NCBI RefSeq assembly: GCF_013214165.1
Contig: NZ_JABSSM010000038.1
Location: 1 to 42,539, forward strand
DNA: 42,539 bases
Direction of reading: 5' to 3'
Source: Shewanella sp.
GTDB lineage: Bacteria; Pseudomonadota; Gammaproteobacteria; Enterobacterales; Shewanellaceae
Numbering within the stretch: the first letter of the stretch is position 1; the number at the start of each line of letters is the position of its first letter. A program made the translations under genes and the position numbers. The notes under the pieces are model-generated. The model ran no database searches. It saw only the letters and a program-made list of their open reading frames with translations, and was not told where the DNA came from. Positions 20,669 through 30,913 of the stretch are shown here, one piece after another.

Positions 20669-21421
20669 CTAGTCACCACTTTTTAAACGGCGCAGACTGC
20701 GCTGCAACCGACTATCTTCTTTCCTAACGGTCAACATCACTTCCTCGATATAGCTTAAATGCTCATTCGAGGCTTCACGAGCCGCGTCAGGATCACGGCG
20801 AACGATTGCGGCTAGCAATGCTAGCCTATGTTCGTTTGCCCTTGTGGCTGCTTCCTCTCTTCGATTCAGCAATTCCAGGTTCTGTGCCACATTCTTATGC
20901 AGCACAGGCGCTAAACTGAGTACCAGATGCAACATGGCCACGTTATGTGACGCCTCTGCTATGGCACGATAGAAATGTACTATGGCTTGCGCTTGCTGCT
21001 CAATCTCTTGCGCCGCCTCTACATCCATGATGGTGCGCTTGATATTCTGCATATCGGCATCGGTACCACGAAGCGCGGCAAAATAAGCCATCATGCCTTC
21101 GGTGGCATGACGAAATTCGAGCAGATCATACTGACTCTCAGAGTCGCTATGCATCAATTCAACGATGGGATCGGCCAGGCTCTGCCACAGCTGCTCTTTG
21201 ACATAGGTGCCACCGCCTTGGCGGCGCATCAGCAGGCCTTTAGCTTCTAATTTTTGAATGGCTTCGCGTAACGAGGGACGGGATACTTCAAATTGAAGTG
21301 CCAGCTCACGCTCAGGAGGCAGCTTCTGACCCGGTTGTAGGCTTCCTTCCAAAATCATCTGTTCTAACTGACCCATGATGACATCGGAAATTTTTGGCTG
21401 GTTTATTTTGTTATAAGCCAT
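20669..21421 (-). CDS. pdhR: Pyruvate dehydrogenase complex repressor (GntR/FadR family)
   Basis: The 250-aa regulator has an N-terminal winged helix-turn-helix (about 8-75; ERELALQFEVSRPSLREAIQKLEAKGLL) and an all-helical FCD effector domain. PdhR represses its own operon and releases DNA when pyruvate binds. It is encoded directly upstream of aceE in the same direction, with GAGG six bases before the ATG. A perfect palindromic operator lies 21 bases upstream of its start, which supports autoregulation. FadR-family paralogues such as LldR look similar, but the position and operator make PdhR the best call. Confidence 0.94.
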   Translation of the reverse strand: MAYNKINQPKISDVIMGQLEQMILEGSLQPGQKLPPERELALQFEVSRPSLREAIQKLEAKGLLMRRQGGGTYVKEQLWQSLADPIVELMHSDSESQYDLLEFRHATEGMMAYFAALRGTDADMQNIKRTIMDVEAAQEIEQQAQAIVHFYRAIAEASHNVAMLHLVLSLAPVLHKNVAQNLELLNRREEAATRANEHRLALLAAIVRRDPDAAREASNEHLSYIEEVMLTVRKEDSRLQRSLRRLKSGD

Positions 21422-21442
21422 GTGACCCTCAGCTACTATTGT

Positions 21443-21461
21443 AAATTGGTCTTACCAATTT
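21443..21461. promoter_or_regulatory. PdhR operator
   Basis: AAATTGGTCTTACCAATTT is a perfect palindrome (eight-base arms, three-base centre) and contains the known PdhR consensus ATTGGTNNNACCAAT. A TACAAT -10 candidate for pdhR on the minus strand (21438-21443) touches it, so bound repressor would block RNA polymerase. Confidence 0.88.
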
Positions 21462-21631
21462 AGATGACTGAACGCACTTTAGCAAATCACATTTTGAAAG
21501 TCCAGTTTGTGACCTGAGTCTGGGATGTTCACGATGTGTGAGCATAACGGAAATTTAACCGAGAAAGGTCAGACCATTGTCACTGACTTAACAGTCACAA
21601 GCCAGAGGCAAGAGAATTGGCTATGTTGACG

Positions 21632-22483
21632 TTATGCCACCACACCAAAGATGGTCAACAAGGAAAGCGTGGTTAACAGTAAAATGAAATTACGTTTACT
21701 CAGCTGCAGCAATGCCAATGTCGCCTGGACACAAATGGGGGTGGCCGAGGCTTCGGGCCTAGGCTCTGCGGCTAAGGCCACTTGAGTCACTATATCTCTG
21801 GCGCTATGCTCCAGGCTTAACCCCAGCTTGCGCCAACTGCTGAAGGCTTGCGAGAATTGACCACTGAGCACATAACCGAAAGAAAAAATGCGGCTCGGCA
21901 ACCAATCTAACAGTGCCAGCACCTTATCCACCAGGGGTAACTCGAGCGATTGCTGATGACTGAAATCGGCGAAGTAACGCACGGTACAGTATAAGACTGC
22001 GCCCGCAGGACCGAAGAAGATGAGATAAAGGGCGACCGCACCATAGAAACGATAGTTGAGCCAGGTGACGGTTTGGCCCACTTTAGCGCCTAAGTCACTC
22101 TCGCTTACGGCCTCGATAGCACGCTTACAATCTAGCTCTTCGGCAAAATGATAACACGCCTGAGAATCGCCTCGACAAGCCGCCTGCATGTATCGCTTAA
22201 AAGCCGTTCTTTGTTTCTGATGACTAAAGCATAGAATTGAGATCCCGACCCAAAGTAATAAGCTTACCCCTCCCCATAGCAGGCCGCTGACGGCCCAAGT
22301 GAGCACTAAAACGCTAATGGCGGGCAAAAGAAGCGCCAGCGCCATCATGGCTTCTGAGTTGAGCTGCTTGTTACCAAACAAGTTGGCAGAATAGCGGTCT
22401 AGAAATGATTCGAGTTGCCATGACTTAGGTAGCAGCTTTAATCGCTCAACCATTATCGCCACTAATAGGGAAAACAGTGCCAT
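21632..22483 (-). CDS. ampE: Inner-membrane regulatory protein AmpE
   Basis: The 283-aa protein has an amphipathic N-terminus (MALFSLLVAIMVERL) and several membrane segments: about 54-100 (two helices), about 147-170, and a last one at the C-terminus (FILLLTTLSLLTIFGVVA). It belongs to the AmpE/CobD-like membrane family associated with AmpD and sensing of cell-wall damage. I chose the ATG at 22483, which has AGGA eight bases upstream; the ATG at 22492 overlaps that ribosome site. It follows ampD by 105 bases on the same strand, the usual ampDE order. Its biochemical role is not well established even in model species. Confidence 0.9.
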   Translation of the reverse strand: MALFSLLVAIMVERLKLLPKSWQLESFLDRYSANLFGNKQLNSEAMMALALLLPAISVLVLTWAVSGLLWGGVSLLLWVGISILCFSHQKQRTAFKRYMQAACRGDSQACYHFAEELDCKRAIEAVSESDLGAKVGQTVTWLNYRFYGAVALYLIFFGPAGAVLYCTVRYFADFSHQQSLELPLVDKVLALLDWLPSRIFSFGYVLSGQFSQAFSSWRKLGLSLEHSARDIVTQVALAAEPRPEASATPICVQATLALLQLSKRNFILLLTTLSLLTIFGVVA

Positions 22484-22588
22484 TAGGTCCATCCTTTTTA
22501 CTCAGATTTAAACATCCAGCATGTGGGCTCATTCATCTCGCCAAGCCTAAGACATGCTCGGCTAGCCTAGATATAAACTGTAGCGATA

Positions 22589-23167
22589 CTAGAGGCTCAG
22601 ACTCAAGGTTAACTCGCTCTTATACCTGCTCCAATCGAAACAATCGCCGGGATCGGTTTTCCTGCCCGGCGCGATATCACAATGACCGACAATAGCATCC
22701 AAATTCAACAAGGGATATCTTGCCATCAAGCCAAGCGTCAGCCTAAGCAACTGCTGATATTGTGGCTCGGTATAATCTTGGCTATCTGTGCCTTCAAGCT
22801 CTACTCCGACAGCAAAATCATTGCAATTTTCTCGCCCCCGAAAACTAGACACCCCAGCATGCCAGGCGCGATCATCGCAAGAGACGTACTGAATAACCTC
22901 CCCATCTCTGCGAATAAGGTAATGCGCCGAGACTTCGAGGCCTTTAAGCGCGTTAAAACTGGGATCTGCGGCTATATCTAAACAACCTTGAAACAGCTGA
23001 TCGATATAGGGCGTACCAAAACAGCCTGCTGGAAGACTAATATTATGAATAACCAGCAGGCTGACCTCATTATCGGGCCTGGCATTAAAATGTGGTGACA
23101 CACACCGCTTCACCCCATGGCTCCAACCAAGTTCAAAACCTGGAATTAGTTTAGCTTTTGTCAACAA
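22589..23167 (-). CDS. ampD: 1,6-anhydro-N-acetylmuramyl-L-alanine amidase
   Basis: This 192-aa cytosolic zinc amidase cleaves the peptide from anhydromuropeptides during cell-wall recycling and so limits AmpR/beta-lactamase induction. The zinc ligands are visible: His41 (LLVIHNISLP), His162 and Asp172 in GHCDIAPGRKTDPG, with Lys170 in the conserved position. The open frame begins at tandem TTG codons (23165-23167 and 23162-23164) with AGGG upstream; no ATG is available, so a TTG start is inferred. It is divergent from nadC and upstream of ampE. Confidence 0.93.
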   Translation of the reverse strand: MLTKAKLIPGFELGWSHGVKRCVSPHFNARPDNEVSLLVIHNISLPAGCFGTPYIDQLFQGCLDIAADPSFNALKGLEVSAHYLIRRDGEVIQYVSCDDRAWHAGVSSFRGRENCNDFAVGVELEGTDSQDYTEPQYQQLLRLTLGLMARYPLLNLDAIVGHCDIAPGRKTDPGDCFDWSRYKSELTLSLSL

Positions 23168-24410
<1,243 letters not shown>

Positions 24411-24439
24411 GCGCAATCTAGACCCGCCAGCATATTTTG

Positions 24440-24471
24440 AGGTGACTCGATGACCTTGAGTCACCTTTTTT
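24440..24471 (+). terminator. nadC intrinsic terminator
   Basis: AGGTGACTC (24440-24448), a nine-base loop and GAGTCACCT (24458-24466) form a perfect 9-bp stem followed by T residues to 24471. The IS1595-type element begins at 24472 and has duplicated the CCTTTTTT of this terminator. Confidence 0.9.
24464..24471. repeat. Left copy of 8-bp target-site duplication
   Basis: CCTTTTTT, identical to 25236-25243 on the other side of the element. Confidence 0.85.
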
Positions 24472-25235
24472 GGCTATGTTCCATAACACTGTTGTCCTCC
24501 ATATGCTGCGATCAATATTCGGCGCTTATCTAGCTTTGCGTTACTTTCTTTAAACCAAGCGAGATAATGCGATAAATACTTTGTCGCCACTCCTCTCATT
24601 TGGCCATTAACCCAGCTCTTAAAGAGAGCGATTGCACCATTGACAGTTTTGTTGTTAGCAAAATTAGCCGCTATTTCAGCAGACGTATCTGCAGATAAAA
24701 TCGGAGTGATCATATGCTTACTGCGATCTATCGATAAAAGAACTGCAACCTGTCCTTCCTTGGTCCTTTTATCAATATCACCACCTCGCTTTCTGGCTTT
24801 TTGCGCTGAAATAAGCGTCTTGTCACCTTTTTCTGAGTAGGCAAGAAAGAATTCATCAACTTCGATAATGCCCGATAGTTTGTCATCATTTTTACCAGCC
24901 TGAGCCATTAGAAATCTATGCCTCCATAAAAAGGCGGTTTTAAGATTAATGTCACATATTTTTGCAGCCTGTCTCAGGGTTAACCTTAACTGCATACAGT
25001 GAGCATACCCTTGCCAAATGTGACTCTTATGCAGCCTGGCTAGCGGGGTTTTAGTCTTATTGTTAAACGTTTTACTGCAGTCATTGCAGCGGTACCTTTG
25101 TATTCCACCTGCCTTGCCCCATTTGTTAAACTGACTTGAATAGCAATGTGGACACTGTGATTTTGCATCAAAAAGGGGTTGGATCAGTTAGCTTCACTGA
25201 TTAACTCATAGTCAACATAGACCTACAACAGCGCC
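24472..25235 (-). mobile_element. Decayed IS1595-family insertion sequence (764 bp)
   Basis: The ends are imperfect inverted repeats beginning GGCTATGTT (left) and GGCGCTGTT (right, minus strand). The element is flanked by identical CCTTTTTT octamers, the 8-bp duplication size known for the IS1595 family. It carries one transposase gene with a frame break and an internal deletion, which explains why it is shorter than the usual 0.9-1.1 kb. It lies in the nadC terminator T-tract. Confidence 0.85.
24474..25197 (-). pseudogene. IS1595-family transposase, frameshifted and internally deleted
   Basis: Read from a GTG at 25197 the protein begins VKLTDPTPF and stops at once (25168-25170). One extra T in the run of five at 25070-25074's equivalent on this strand (25170-25174) would restore FDAKSQCPHCYSSQF, a zinc ribbon with CPHC and CNDC. 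The frame then continues unbroken through TPLARLHKSHIWQGY and the helix-turn-helix to the DDE domain (EVDEFFLAY, first catalytic Asp). Between AEIAANF and TVNGAIALFKSWVNG about 45-55 residues are missing compared with the family, including the second catalytic Asp. The C-terminus (AYGGQQCYGT) looks complete. The product cannot be an active transposase, although the intact C-terminal 173 residues may still be translated from the ATG at 24995. Confidence 0.85.
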
Positions 25236-25243
25236 CCTTTTTT
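25236..25243. repeat. Right copy of 8-bp target-site duplication
   Basis: CCTTTTTT, identical to 24464-24471. Confidence 0.85.
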
Positions 25244-25812
25244 ATAAGCACTAGATATACAAGTAAGCTCAGCTTGCGCTTAATTCCCACCTCAACCACC
25301 TAAACACCACTCGATAACACATGTATCATTAAAATCAGTGATGTATAAGAAGTAAGTAGCGGTCAGCGCCTTAAAACGCCCAAATATTGACACCCAACAC
25401 AGAAGTGACAGTTTTTTATACACAGTCAAAAAAACGCTAGAAGCAAATTAACATAAACGCAACTCATTTAGACCAAATTGACGTCACACCCGTCATTTAT
25501 TGCAATTTATAGTTCCATTTACGTTAACTTTATACTAACTTTGGACGTAAGCGAGATGGCCACTGCGGCCAACCTCATCTTAAGTTCACTTTTTCTTCAA
25601 TTTAGTTTCACTTAAAAAACATTTAAATGAAGGAGAACGCGAGGTGCGGTTTGCCCTAATGCACACAGCTAGCGGTACGTAGCTAGCGGTACATAAAAAA
25701 AGCAACAGCAACAGCAGCAACAGCCAAAGTAGAATTAACTTACCATCGAGTCTAATCGACGCTTAAGTTTTCTATGCAGTAACTTTAATATTGAGCTCAA
25801 CGGAGAGAGAAA
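25244..25812. other. Long upstream region of pilA
   Basis: These 569 bases hold no gene I can support. They contain a 14-base tandem duplication (25667-25694), a CAA/CAG-rich stretch (25701-25723) and a 12-codon mini-ORF with a good ribosome site (25644-25682). A Pribnow-like TATACT lies near 25531. I looked for a sigma-54 promoter of the kind used by pilA genes and found no convincing match. Confidence 0.5.
25667..25694 (+). repeat. 14-base tandem duplication upstream of pilA
   Basis: AGCTAGCGGTACGT is followed directly by AGCTAGCGGTACAT, differing at one base. It contains the end of the mini-ORF that precedes pilA. Confidence 0.8.
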
Positions 25813-26178
25813 ATGAAAGCCAGCAACTTGAACAACAGACTAAACACTATGACACGTAACAAGAGTGCTAAGGGTTTTACCCTGATTGAATTAATGATCG
25901 TGGTGGCCATTATCGGTATTCTCGCCGCGATTGCGATCCCACAATATAGACAGTACACCGTCGACAGTGCTCACAGTGCATGTCTTGCCGAAACAAAAGC
26001 TTATGCTACAACGCTGACAGTTTGGCTACATAATGGAGAAACTGGAACAAAGCCAACCGCTCCATCAGGTGGAGCTTGTGCAAGTTTCACTGGTGATGGT
26101 ACACCAGCTTTCGGTACCGATATTGTTGGTACACCTAAAAAGCCAGGTACAACAGACCAAGCAGTAGAAATGAACTAA
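25813..26178 (+). CDS. pilA: Type IV major pilin-like protein
   Basis: The 121-aa prepilin has a 21-residue leader ending in KG, followed by [20 protein letters not shown]: the prepilin-peptidase site (Gly before Phe), Glu at position +5 and the hydrophobic assembly helix. Two cysteines (57 and 88) could form the C-terminal loop disulfide. The mature pilin is only about 100 residues, shorter than the usual 140-160, with a Gly/Thr/Pro-rich end. The ATG at 25813 has GGAGAGAG just upstream; a second ATG twelve codons later would give a shorter leader but lacks a ribosome site. It is followed by a terminator and then pilB, as in other Shewanella and Pseudomonas pil loci. Confidence 0.93.
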   Translation: MKASNLNNRLNTMTRNKSAKGFTLIELMIVVAIIGILAAIAIPQYRQYTVDSAHSACLAETKAYATTLTVWLHNGETGTKPTAPSGGACASFTGDGTPAFGTDIVGTPKKPGTTDQAVEMN

Positions 26179-26185
26179 TCCTTAG

Positions 26186-26211
26186 GCGCCTTTCCAACAT
26201 AGGAGAGGCGC
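26186..26211 (+). terminator. pilA terminator
   Basis: GCGCCTTTCC (26186-26195) and GGAGAGGCGC (26202-26211) form a 10-bp stem with one G-T pair and a 6-base loop. Only three T residues follow, so termination may be partial. Confidence 0.65.
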
Positions 26212-26291
26212 TTTACCATTTAGCTTACATTAATGAATATGCTAGAATTTAATCAAATAGATACAGCAAGCGATTAAAGGTTCCAGTAAGT

Positions 26292-27998
26292 ATGCCCACA
26301 ACCGGCCTCCACCTCGGCTTATCCACCCTCTTCATTCGCAAGCATCTACTCAGCGAAGAGCAGATAGCATCCGCTATCGCCAAATCCCGGCATAATAAGC
26401 AATCCCTGGTCTCCACCATAGTCTCAGAGAAGCTGATTTCCGCCCGTGAGATAGCCGAACTCTGTTATGAGGAATACGGCACCCCGCTGCTGGATCTCGA
26501 TGAGTTTGACATCAGCAGCATTCCCGAAGCCTTCCTCAACAAGAAGCTGATCGACAAACATAAGTGCCTGCCGCTGTTTAAGCGCGGCAACCGCCTCTAT
26601 ATCGGCACTTCAGACCCGACTAATATCCCCGCCCTGGAAGACTTCCAATTCAGCGCGGGTTTGCATGCCGAAGCCATACTGGTCGAAGATGACAAGCTCA
26701 GTAAGGCCATAGACAAGGTACTCGAGGATGATATCTCGGCACTGGATATCAGTGGCATCGACGATGCAGCGCTGGCAGATATCGAGATAGATGCCCCTGG
26801 CAAGCGCGAAGAGGAACAAAAAGAGACTGGCGACGATGCGCCTATCGTCATCTATATCAATAAAATCTTGACCGATGCCATACGCAAGGGCGCATCGGAT
26901 CTGCATTTTGAGCCCTATGAGAAACGTTATCGCATCCGTTTTCGTATCGATGGCATCCTACATCAAGTCTCCGAGCCTCCGGTCAACCTTTCCGCCCGGA
27001 TATCGGCGCGACTCAAGGTGATGTCTAAGCTGGATATCGCCGAGCGCCGCGTCCCCCAAGATGGCCGCATCAAGATGAAGCTATCACGCACCAAGTCTAT
27101 CGATTTTCGTGTCAGCACCTTGCCTACCATCTGGGGCGAGAAGATAGTGATGCGGATCCTCGACGCCTCCTCGGCGCAACTAGGCATAGAAAAGTTGGGC
27201 TATGAAGACGATCAGCGCGAGCTGTACGAGGAAATGCTGGAAAAACCCCAGGGGATGATCTTGGTCACCGGCCCTACCGGCTCGGGTAAGACAGTCTCCC
27301 TCTATACCGGCCTCAACATACTCAACACCGAGGCTCGCAACATTTCGACCGTCGAAGACCCGGTGGAGATTAATCTCGAAGGGGTCAATCAGGTCCATAT
27401 CAACCTCAAGGCGGGGCTGACATTTGCGTCAGCACTGCGCTCATTCCTGCGTCAAGATCCCGATGTGGTCATGGTGGGTGAAATTCGCGACTTAGAGACC
27501 GCCGAGATTGCCATCAAGGCGGCACAGACCGGCCACCTGGTGCTGTCGACACTGCACACCAACTCCGCCGCCGAAACCTTGACCCGCCTCATCAACATGG
27601 GTGTGCCCGGCTATAACATAGCCAGCTCGGTAAACCTCATCATAGCTCAGCGTCTGACGCGCCGCCTCTGCCCCGAGTGTAAGCAAACGGAAGACGTTCC
27701 AGTACACGAACTAGAGAGGCTAGGCTTTAAGCAAGCTGACATAGATGCAGGCATCACCACTTATAAACCTGTGGGCTGCGATCTCTGCTCCGGCGGCTAC
27801 AAGGGCCGGGTCGGCATCTATGAGCTGATGGAGATATCGGATGAGATAGCCCGCATCATCATGGAGGGGGGAAACTCCTTACAGATAGCCACTAAGGCCA
27901 AGCAGCAGGGAATGCGGGATCTACGCGAGTCTGGGCTGCTCAAGGTCATCCAGGGCGTCACCAGCATCGCCGAAATAAACCGAGTCACCAGCTTCTAG
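26292..27998 (+). CDS. pilB: Type IV pilus extension ATPase
   Basis: This 568-aa hexameric cytoplasmic motor drives pilin polymerisation. An N-terminal GSPII_E/MshEN-type domain (about 1-150) precedes the ATPase with Walker A GPTGSGKT (327-334), Walker [13 protein letters not shown] (389-400), the His box [13 protein letters not shown] and a zinc tetracysteine motif (Cys460, Cys463, Cys496, Cys499). All catalytic elements are intact. It lies 113 bases after pilA and 29 bases before pilC. Base composition is noticeably G/C-richer than that of pilA and the upstream gap. Confidence 0.96.
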   Translation: MPTTGLHLGLSTLFIRKHLLSEEQIASAIAKSRHNKQSLVSTIVSEKLISAREIAELCYEEYGTPLLDLDEFDISSIPEAFLNKKLIDKHKCLPLFKRGNRLYIGTSDPTNIPALEDFQFSAGLHAEAILVEDDKLSKAIDKVLEDDISALDISGIDDAALADIEIDAPGKREEEQKETGDDAPIVIYINKILTDAIRKGASDLHFEPYEKRYRIRFRIDGILHQVSEPPVNLSARISARLKVMSKLDIAERRVPQDGRIKMKLSRTKSIDFRVSTLPTIWGEKIVMRILDASSAQLGIEKLGYEDDQRELYEEMLEKPQGMILVTGPTGSGKTVSLYTGLNILNTEARNISTVEDPVEINLEGVNQVHINLKAGLTFASALRSFLRQDPDVVMVGEIRDLETAEIAIKAAQTGHLVLSTLHTNSAAETLTRLINMGVPGYNIASSVNLIIAQRLTRRLCPECKQTEDVPVHELERLGFKQADIDAGITTYKPVGCDLCSGGYKGRVGIYELMEISDEIARIIMEGGNSLQIATKAKQQGMRDLRESGLLKVIQGVTSIAEINRVTSF

Positions 27999-28027
27999 AC
28001 TGGACATTTTTATCTTAAGGAACGGCC

Positions 28028-29302
28028 ATGGCTACCGCAAGCACCATAAAAAAAAGACAAGCAAGAGCTAAGAAAGCCAATGCTCACAGCCAAGCTAAGA
28101 TCTATACCTTCGATTGGAAGGGTGTCAACAAGGCCGGTCAAAAAACCTCAGGTGAGCTTAAGGGGGCCACGGCTGCGGAAGTCAGAAGTCAGCTAAAAAC
28201 TCAGGGGGTCAGCCCTAAATCGGTCCGCAAGCAATCGGCGAGTCTATTCCAGCTGGGTGCTCCCAAGATCAATGCCATGGATATCGCCATGATCACCCGC
28301 CAGATAGCCACCATGCTCTCGGCCGGGGTGCCGCTGGTGACAACCATAGACATGCTGGGCCGCGGCCATGAAAAAGTGAAGATACGTGAGCTGCTCGGAA
28401 CGATCTTAAACGATGTCCAAGCCGGTATTCCGCTATCTGATGCATTGAGGCCCCATAGGCAATATTTCGACGACCTCTATGTGGATCTGGTCGCCGCCGG
28501 TGAACACTCGGGCTCCCTAGATGCCGTGTTCGATCGCGTCGCGACCTACAGAGAGAAGGCCGAGGCACTTAAATCTAAGATCAAGAAGGCCATGTTCTAC
28601 CCCGCTGCCGTGGTGGTGGTTGCCATAGCCGTGACATCATTGCTGTTACTGTTTGTGGTGCCACAGTTTCAGGAGATTTTTGCCGGTTTCGGCGCCGAAC
28701 TGCCCGCCTTTACCCAGTTCGTCATCGGCATTTCTGAGGCATTACAGGCTTCCTGGTACATTTTTGCCGTCGCTATTATTATTGGCGTGTTTCTATTTAA
28801 GCGTGCCCATAGAAATTCTCTATTATTCAGAGATAGAGTCGATGTTTTACTCCTTAAAATCCCCGTTATTGGCCCCATACTCCATAAGGCCGCCATGGCG
28901 CGTTTCGCACGCACACTCGCGACGACGTTTTCAGCCGGTGTCCCGCTAATCGATGGCCTTGAGTCTGCTGCAGGCGCATCCGGTAATGCCGTCTACCGTA
29001 AGGCCGTACTCAAGGTACGCACAGAAGTGATGTCTGGCATGCAGATGAACGTGGCCATGCGTACCACAGGTCTCTTCCCGGACATGCTGATCCAGATGGT
29101 GATGATAGGTGAAGAGTCAGGTGGACTCGACGATATGCTCAACAAGGTCGCCAATATTTACGAGATGCAGGTCGATGACGCCGTGGATGGACTCTCTAGC
29201 CTGATCGAGCCTATCATGATGGTGGTCATTGGCACCTTAGTCGGTGGCTTAATCATCGCCATGTATCTTCCCATCTTCCAGATGGGTAATATAATCACCT
29301 AA
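28028..29302 (+). CDS. pilC: Type IV pilus inner-membrane platform protein
   Basis: The 424-aa protein has two repeated GspF/T2SSF domains (about 85-210 and 290-410). Hydrophobic helices lie near 190-215, 235-255 and 395-415, the standard PilC platform that couples PilB to pilin. Both domain signatures are seen (MITRQIATMLSAGVPLV and FARTLATTFSAGVPLI). The first 40 residues are unusually basic. AAGGA lies six bases before the ATG. It is in an operon with pilB and pilD. Confidence 0.95.
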   Translation: MATASTIKKRQARAKKANAHSQAKIYTFDWKGVNKAGQKTSGELKGATAAEVRSQLKTQGVSPKSVRKQSASLFQLGAPKINAMDIAMITRQIATMLSAGVPLVTTIDMLGRGHEKVKIRELLGTILNDVQAGIPLSDALRPHRQYFDDLYVDLVAAGEHSGSLDAVFDRVATYREKAEALKSKIKKAMFYPAAVVVVAIAVTSLLLLFVVPQFQEIFAGFGAELPAFTQFVIGISEALQASWYIFAVAIIIGVFLFKRAHRNSLLFRDRVDVLLLKIPVIGPILHKAAMARFARTLATTFSAGVPLIDGLESAAGASGNAVYRKAVLKVRTEVMSGMQMNVAMRTTGLFPDMLIQMVMIGEESGGLDDMLNKVANIYEMQVDDAVDGLSSLIEPIMMVVIGTLVGGLIIAMYLPIFQMGNIIT

Positions 29303-29345
29303 TCGTCAAGTTCCATAAAAGACTCCCAACAGAAGAACCCAATAG

Positions 29346-30257
29346 ATGTCAGAATTAATAACCATATTAGGCCACAACTTGTGGCTCTTCAGCGCGCTCG
29401 CTTTTATCTTTGCCGCCGTCATAGGTAGCTTTATCAATGTGGTCATTCATCGCTTTCCCGTGATGATGAAACGCGAGTGGCAGCAAGAGTGTAACCAATA
29501 CCTCAACGAGTATCATAAAGAGCTTGTAGGCCCCATCTCAAAGGCGCTCGAAGGAGCCATAGACGGTTATCCAGAGAAATATAATCTGATAGTACCTGGC
29601 TCTGCCTGCCCGAAATGCAACGCAGATATCAAGCCCTGGCATAACCTGCCCGTTATTGGCTGGCTGATGCTAAAAGGAAAGTGCGCCTCATGCAGCACGG
29701 CTATCTCGACGCGCTACCCAATCATAGAATTATTGACTGGCTTAACCGTGGCCTTTCTCGCGCTGCATTTCGGCCCTACTTGGGAGTTTGCCTGCGCAAC
29801 ATTACTCACTTTTGTGCTGATAGCCCTAACAGGCATAGATCTCGATGAAATGCTGCTTCCCGACCAACTCACCCTACCTCTGCTATGGTTCGGTTTATTG
29901 ATTAACCTAAATGGCACCTTTACCAGCCCAACTGACGCATTAATCGGCGCCGCCGCGGGTTATCTGAGCCTCTGGAGTGTCTTCTGGGTATTTAAACTAT
30001 TAACGGGCAAGGATGGCATGGGCTATGGTGATTTTAAGCTGTTAGCCGTGTTTGGCGCCTGGTTTGGTTGGCAACTACTGCCACTCATCATACTGCTATC
30101 ATCGCTGGTCGGCGCTGTCGTTGGCATCATGCTGATCATCAGTAAAAAACTCAATCACGGTAATCCAATTCCATTTGGCCCTTATATCGCGCTAGCAGGC
30201 TGGATAGCCATGATCTGGGGCAGTGATATCAATACTTGGTATTTATCCACCCTATAG
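29346..30257 (+). CDS. pilD: Prepilin leader peptidase / N-methyltransferase
   Basis: This 303-aa polytopic membrane enzyme cleaves prepilin leaders and methylates the new N-terminus. The N-terminal methyltransferase part has the cytoplasmic tetracysteine motif (Cys88, Cys91, Cys113, Cys116), and the C-terminal aspartyl protease part has the two active-site Asp motifs (GIDLDEMLLPD, Asp165-167, and GYGDFK, Asp229). About eight membrane segments are visible. It probably also serves type II secretion and MSHA pilins. It starts 43 bases after pilC. Confidence 0.95.
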   Translation: MSELITILGHNLWLFSALAFIFAAVIGSFINVVIHRFPVMMKREWQQECNQYLNEYHKELVGPISKALEGAIDGYPEKYNLIVPGSACPKCNADIKPWHNLPVIGWLMLKGKCASCSTAISTRYPIIELLTGLTVAFLALHFGPTWEFACATLLTFVLIALTGIDLDEMLLPDQLTLPLLWFGLLINLNGTFTSPTDALIGAAAGYLSLWSVFWVFKLLTGKDGMGYGDFKLLAVFGAWFGWQLLPLIILLSSLVGAVVGIMLIISKKLNHGNPIPFGPYIALAGWIAMIWGSDINTWYLSTL

Positions 30258-30300
30258 GTATAAGCTAGCGTTCTTCATAAAATGATTAAGAAGTAGGATC

Positions 30301-30906
30301 ATGGCTAAATATTTAATAGGTTTAACCGGCGGCATAGGTAGCGGTAAGACCACAGTCGCCAATCTATTTGCAGAATTAGGCATAGAATTAGTCGATGCCG
30401 ATATCGTCGCACGAGATGTGGTTGCAATAGGCACTAGCGGCTTGAATCAAATAGCGGCCCATTTCGGTAAACAGATATTGAACCAAGATAACAGCTTAGA
30501 TCGAGCCGCTCTAAGAGAAATCATCTTCAGCGAGCCGAAAGAGCGACTCTGGATCAACGACTTACTACACCCCATGATACGCACCGAGATGCTAAAACAA
30601 TTAGCCGCTACGTCATCGCCCTACACTATTCTCGTCGCTCCCTTGCTATTTGAGAATGAATTAGATAGGTTAGTAAACCGTACGGTTTTGATTGATATTT
30701 CAGCTGAACAACAAGGCAAACGTACCGTTCGCAGGGATGGGGTAACTCATGAGCAAGTAGAAAAAATTATCAGCAGCCAGGCCCCAAGAGCCGAGAAGCT
30801 GCTTAAAGCTGATGATGTCATAGACAATCATGGAGAGATATCGGCGCTAAAAAGCAAAGTAATTGCACTGCATAATAATTATTTAAAATTGTCCAATAAC
30901 GCTTAA
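30301..30906 (+). CDS. coaE: Dephospho-CoA kinase
   Basis: The 201-aa P-loop kinase performs the last step of coenzyme A synthesis, phosphorylating the 3'-OH of dephospho-CoA. The P-loop is GGIGSGKT (10-17), followed by the ELVDADIVARDVV substrate segment, LLHPMIR and VAPLLFE. Length and motifs are normal. It follows pilD by 43 bases, the conserved pilD-coaE-zapD linkage of gammaproteobacteria. Confidence 0.96.
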   Translation: MAKYLIGLTGGIGSGKTTVANLFAELGIELVDADIVARDVVAIGTSGLNQIAAHFGKQILNQDNSLDRAALREIIFSEPKERLWINDLLHPMIRTEMLKQLAATSSPYTILVAPLLFENELDRLVNRTVLIDISAEQQGKRTVRRDGVTHEQVEKIISSQAPRAEKLLKADDVIDNHGEISALKSKVIALHNNYLKLSNNA

Positions 30907-30913
30907 TAAACCC

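Noticed and set aside
25540..25590. Possible sigma-54 promoter (TGGCC ... GGCC) for pilA
   Set aside because: The GG to GC spacing is 10 instead of 12 bases and TTGC is absent.
28293..28949. ORFs overlapping pilC in other frames
   Set aside because: pilC has full family signatures in its frame; the others have none.
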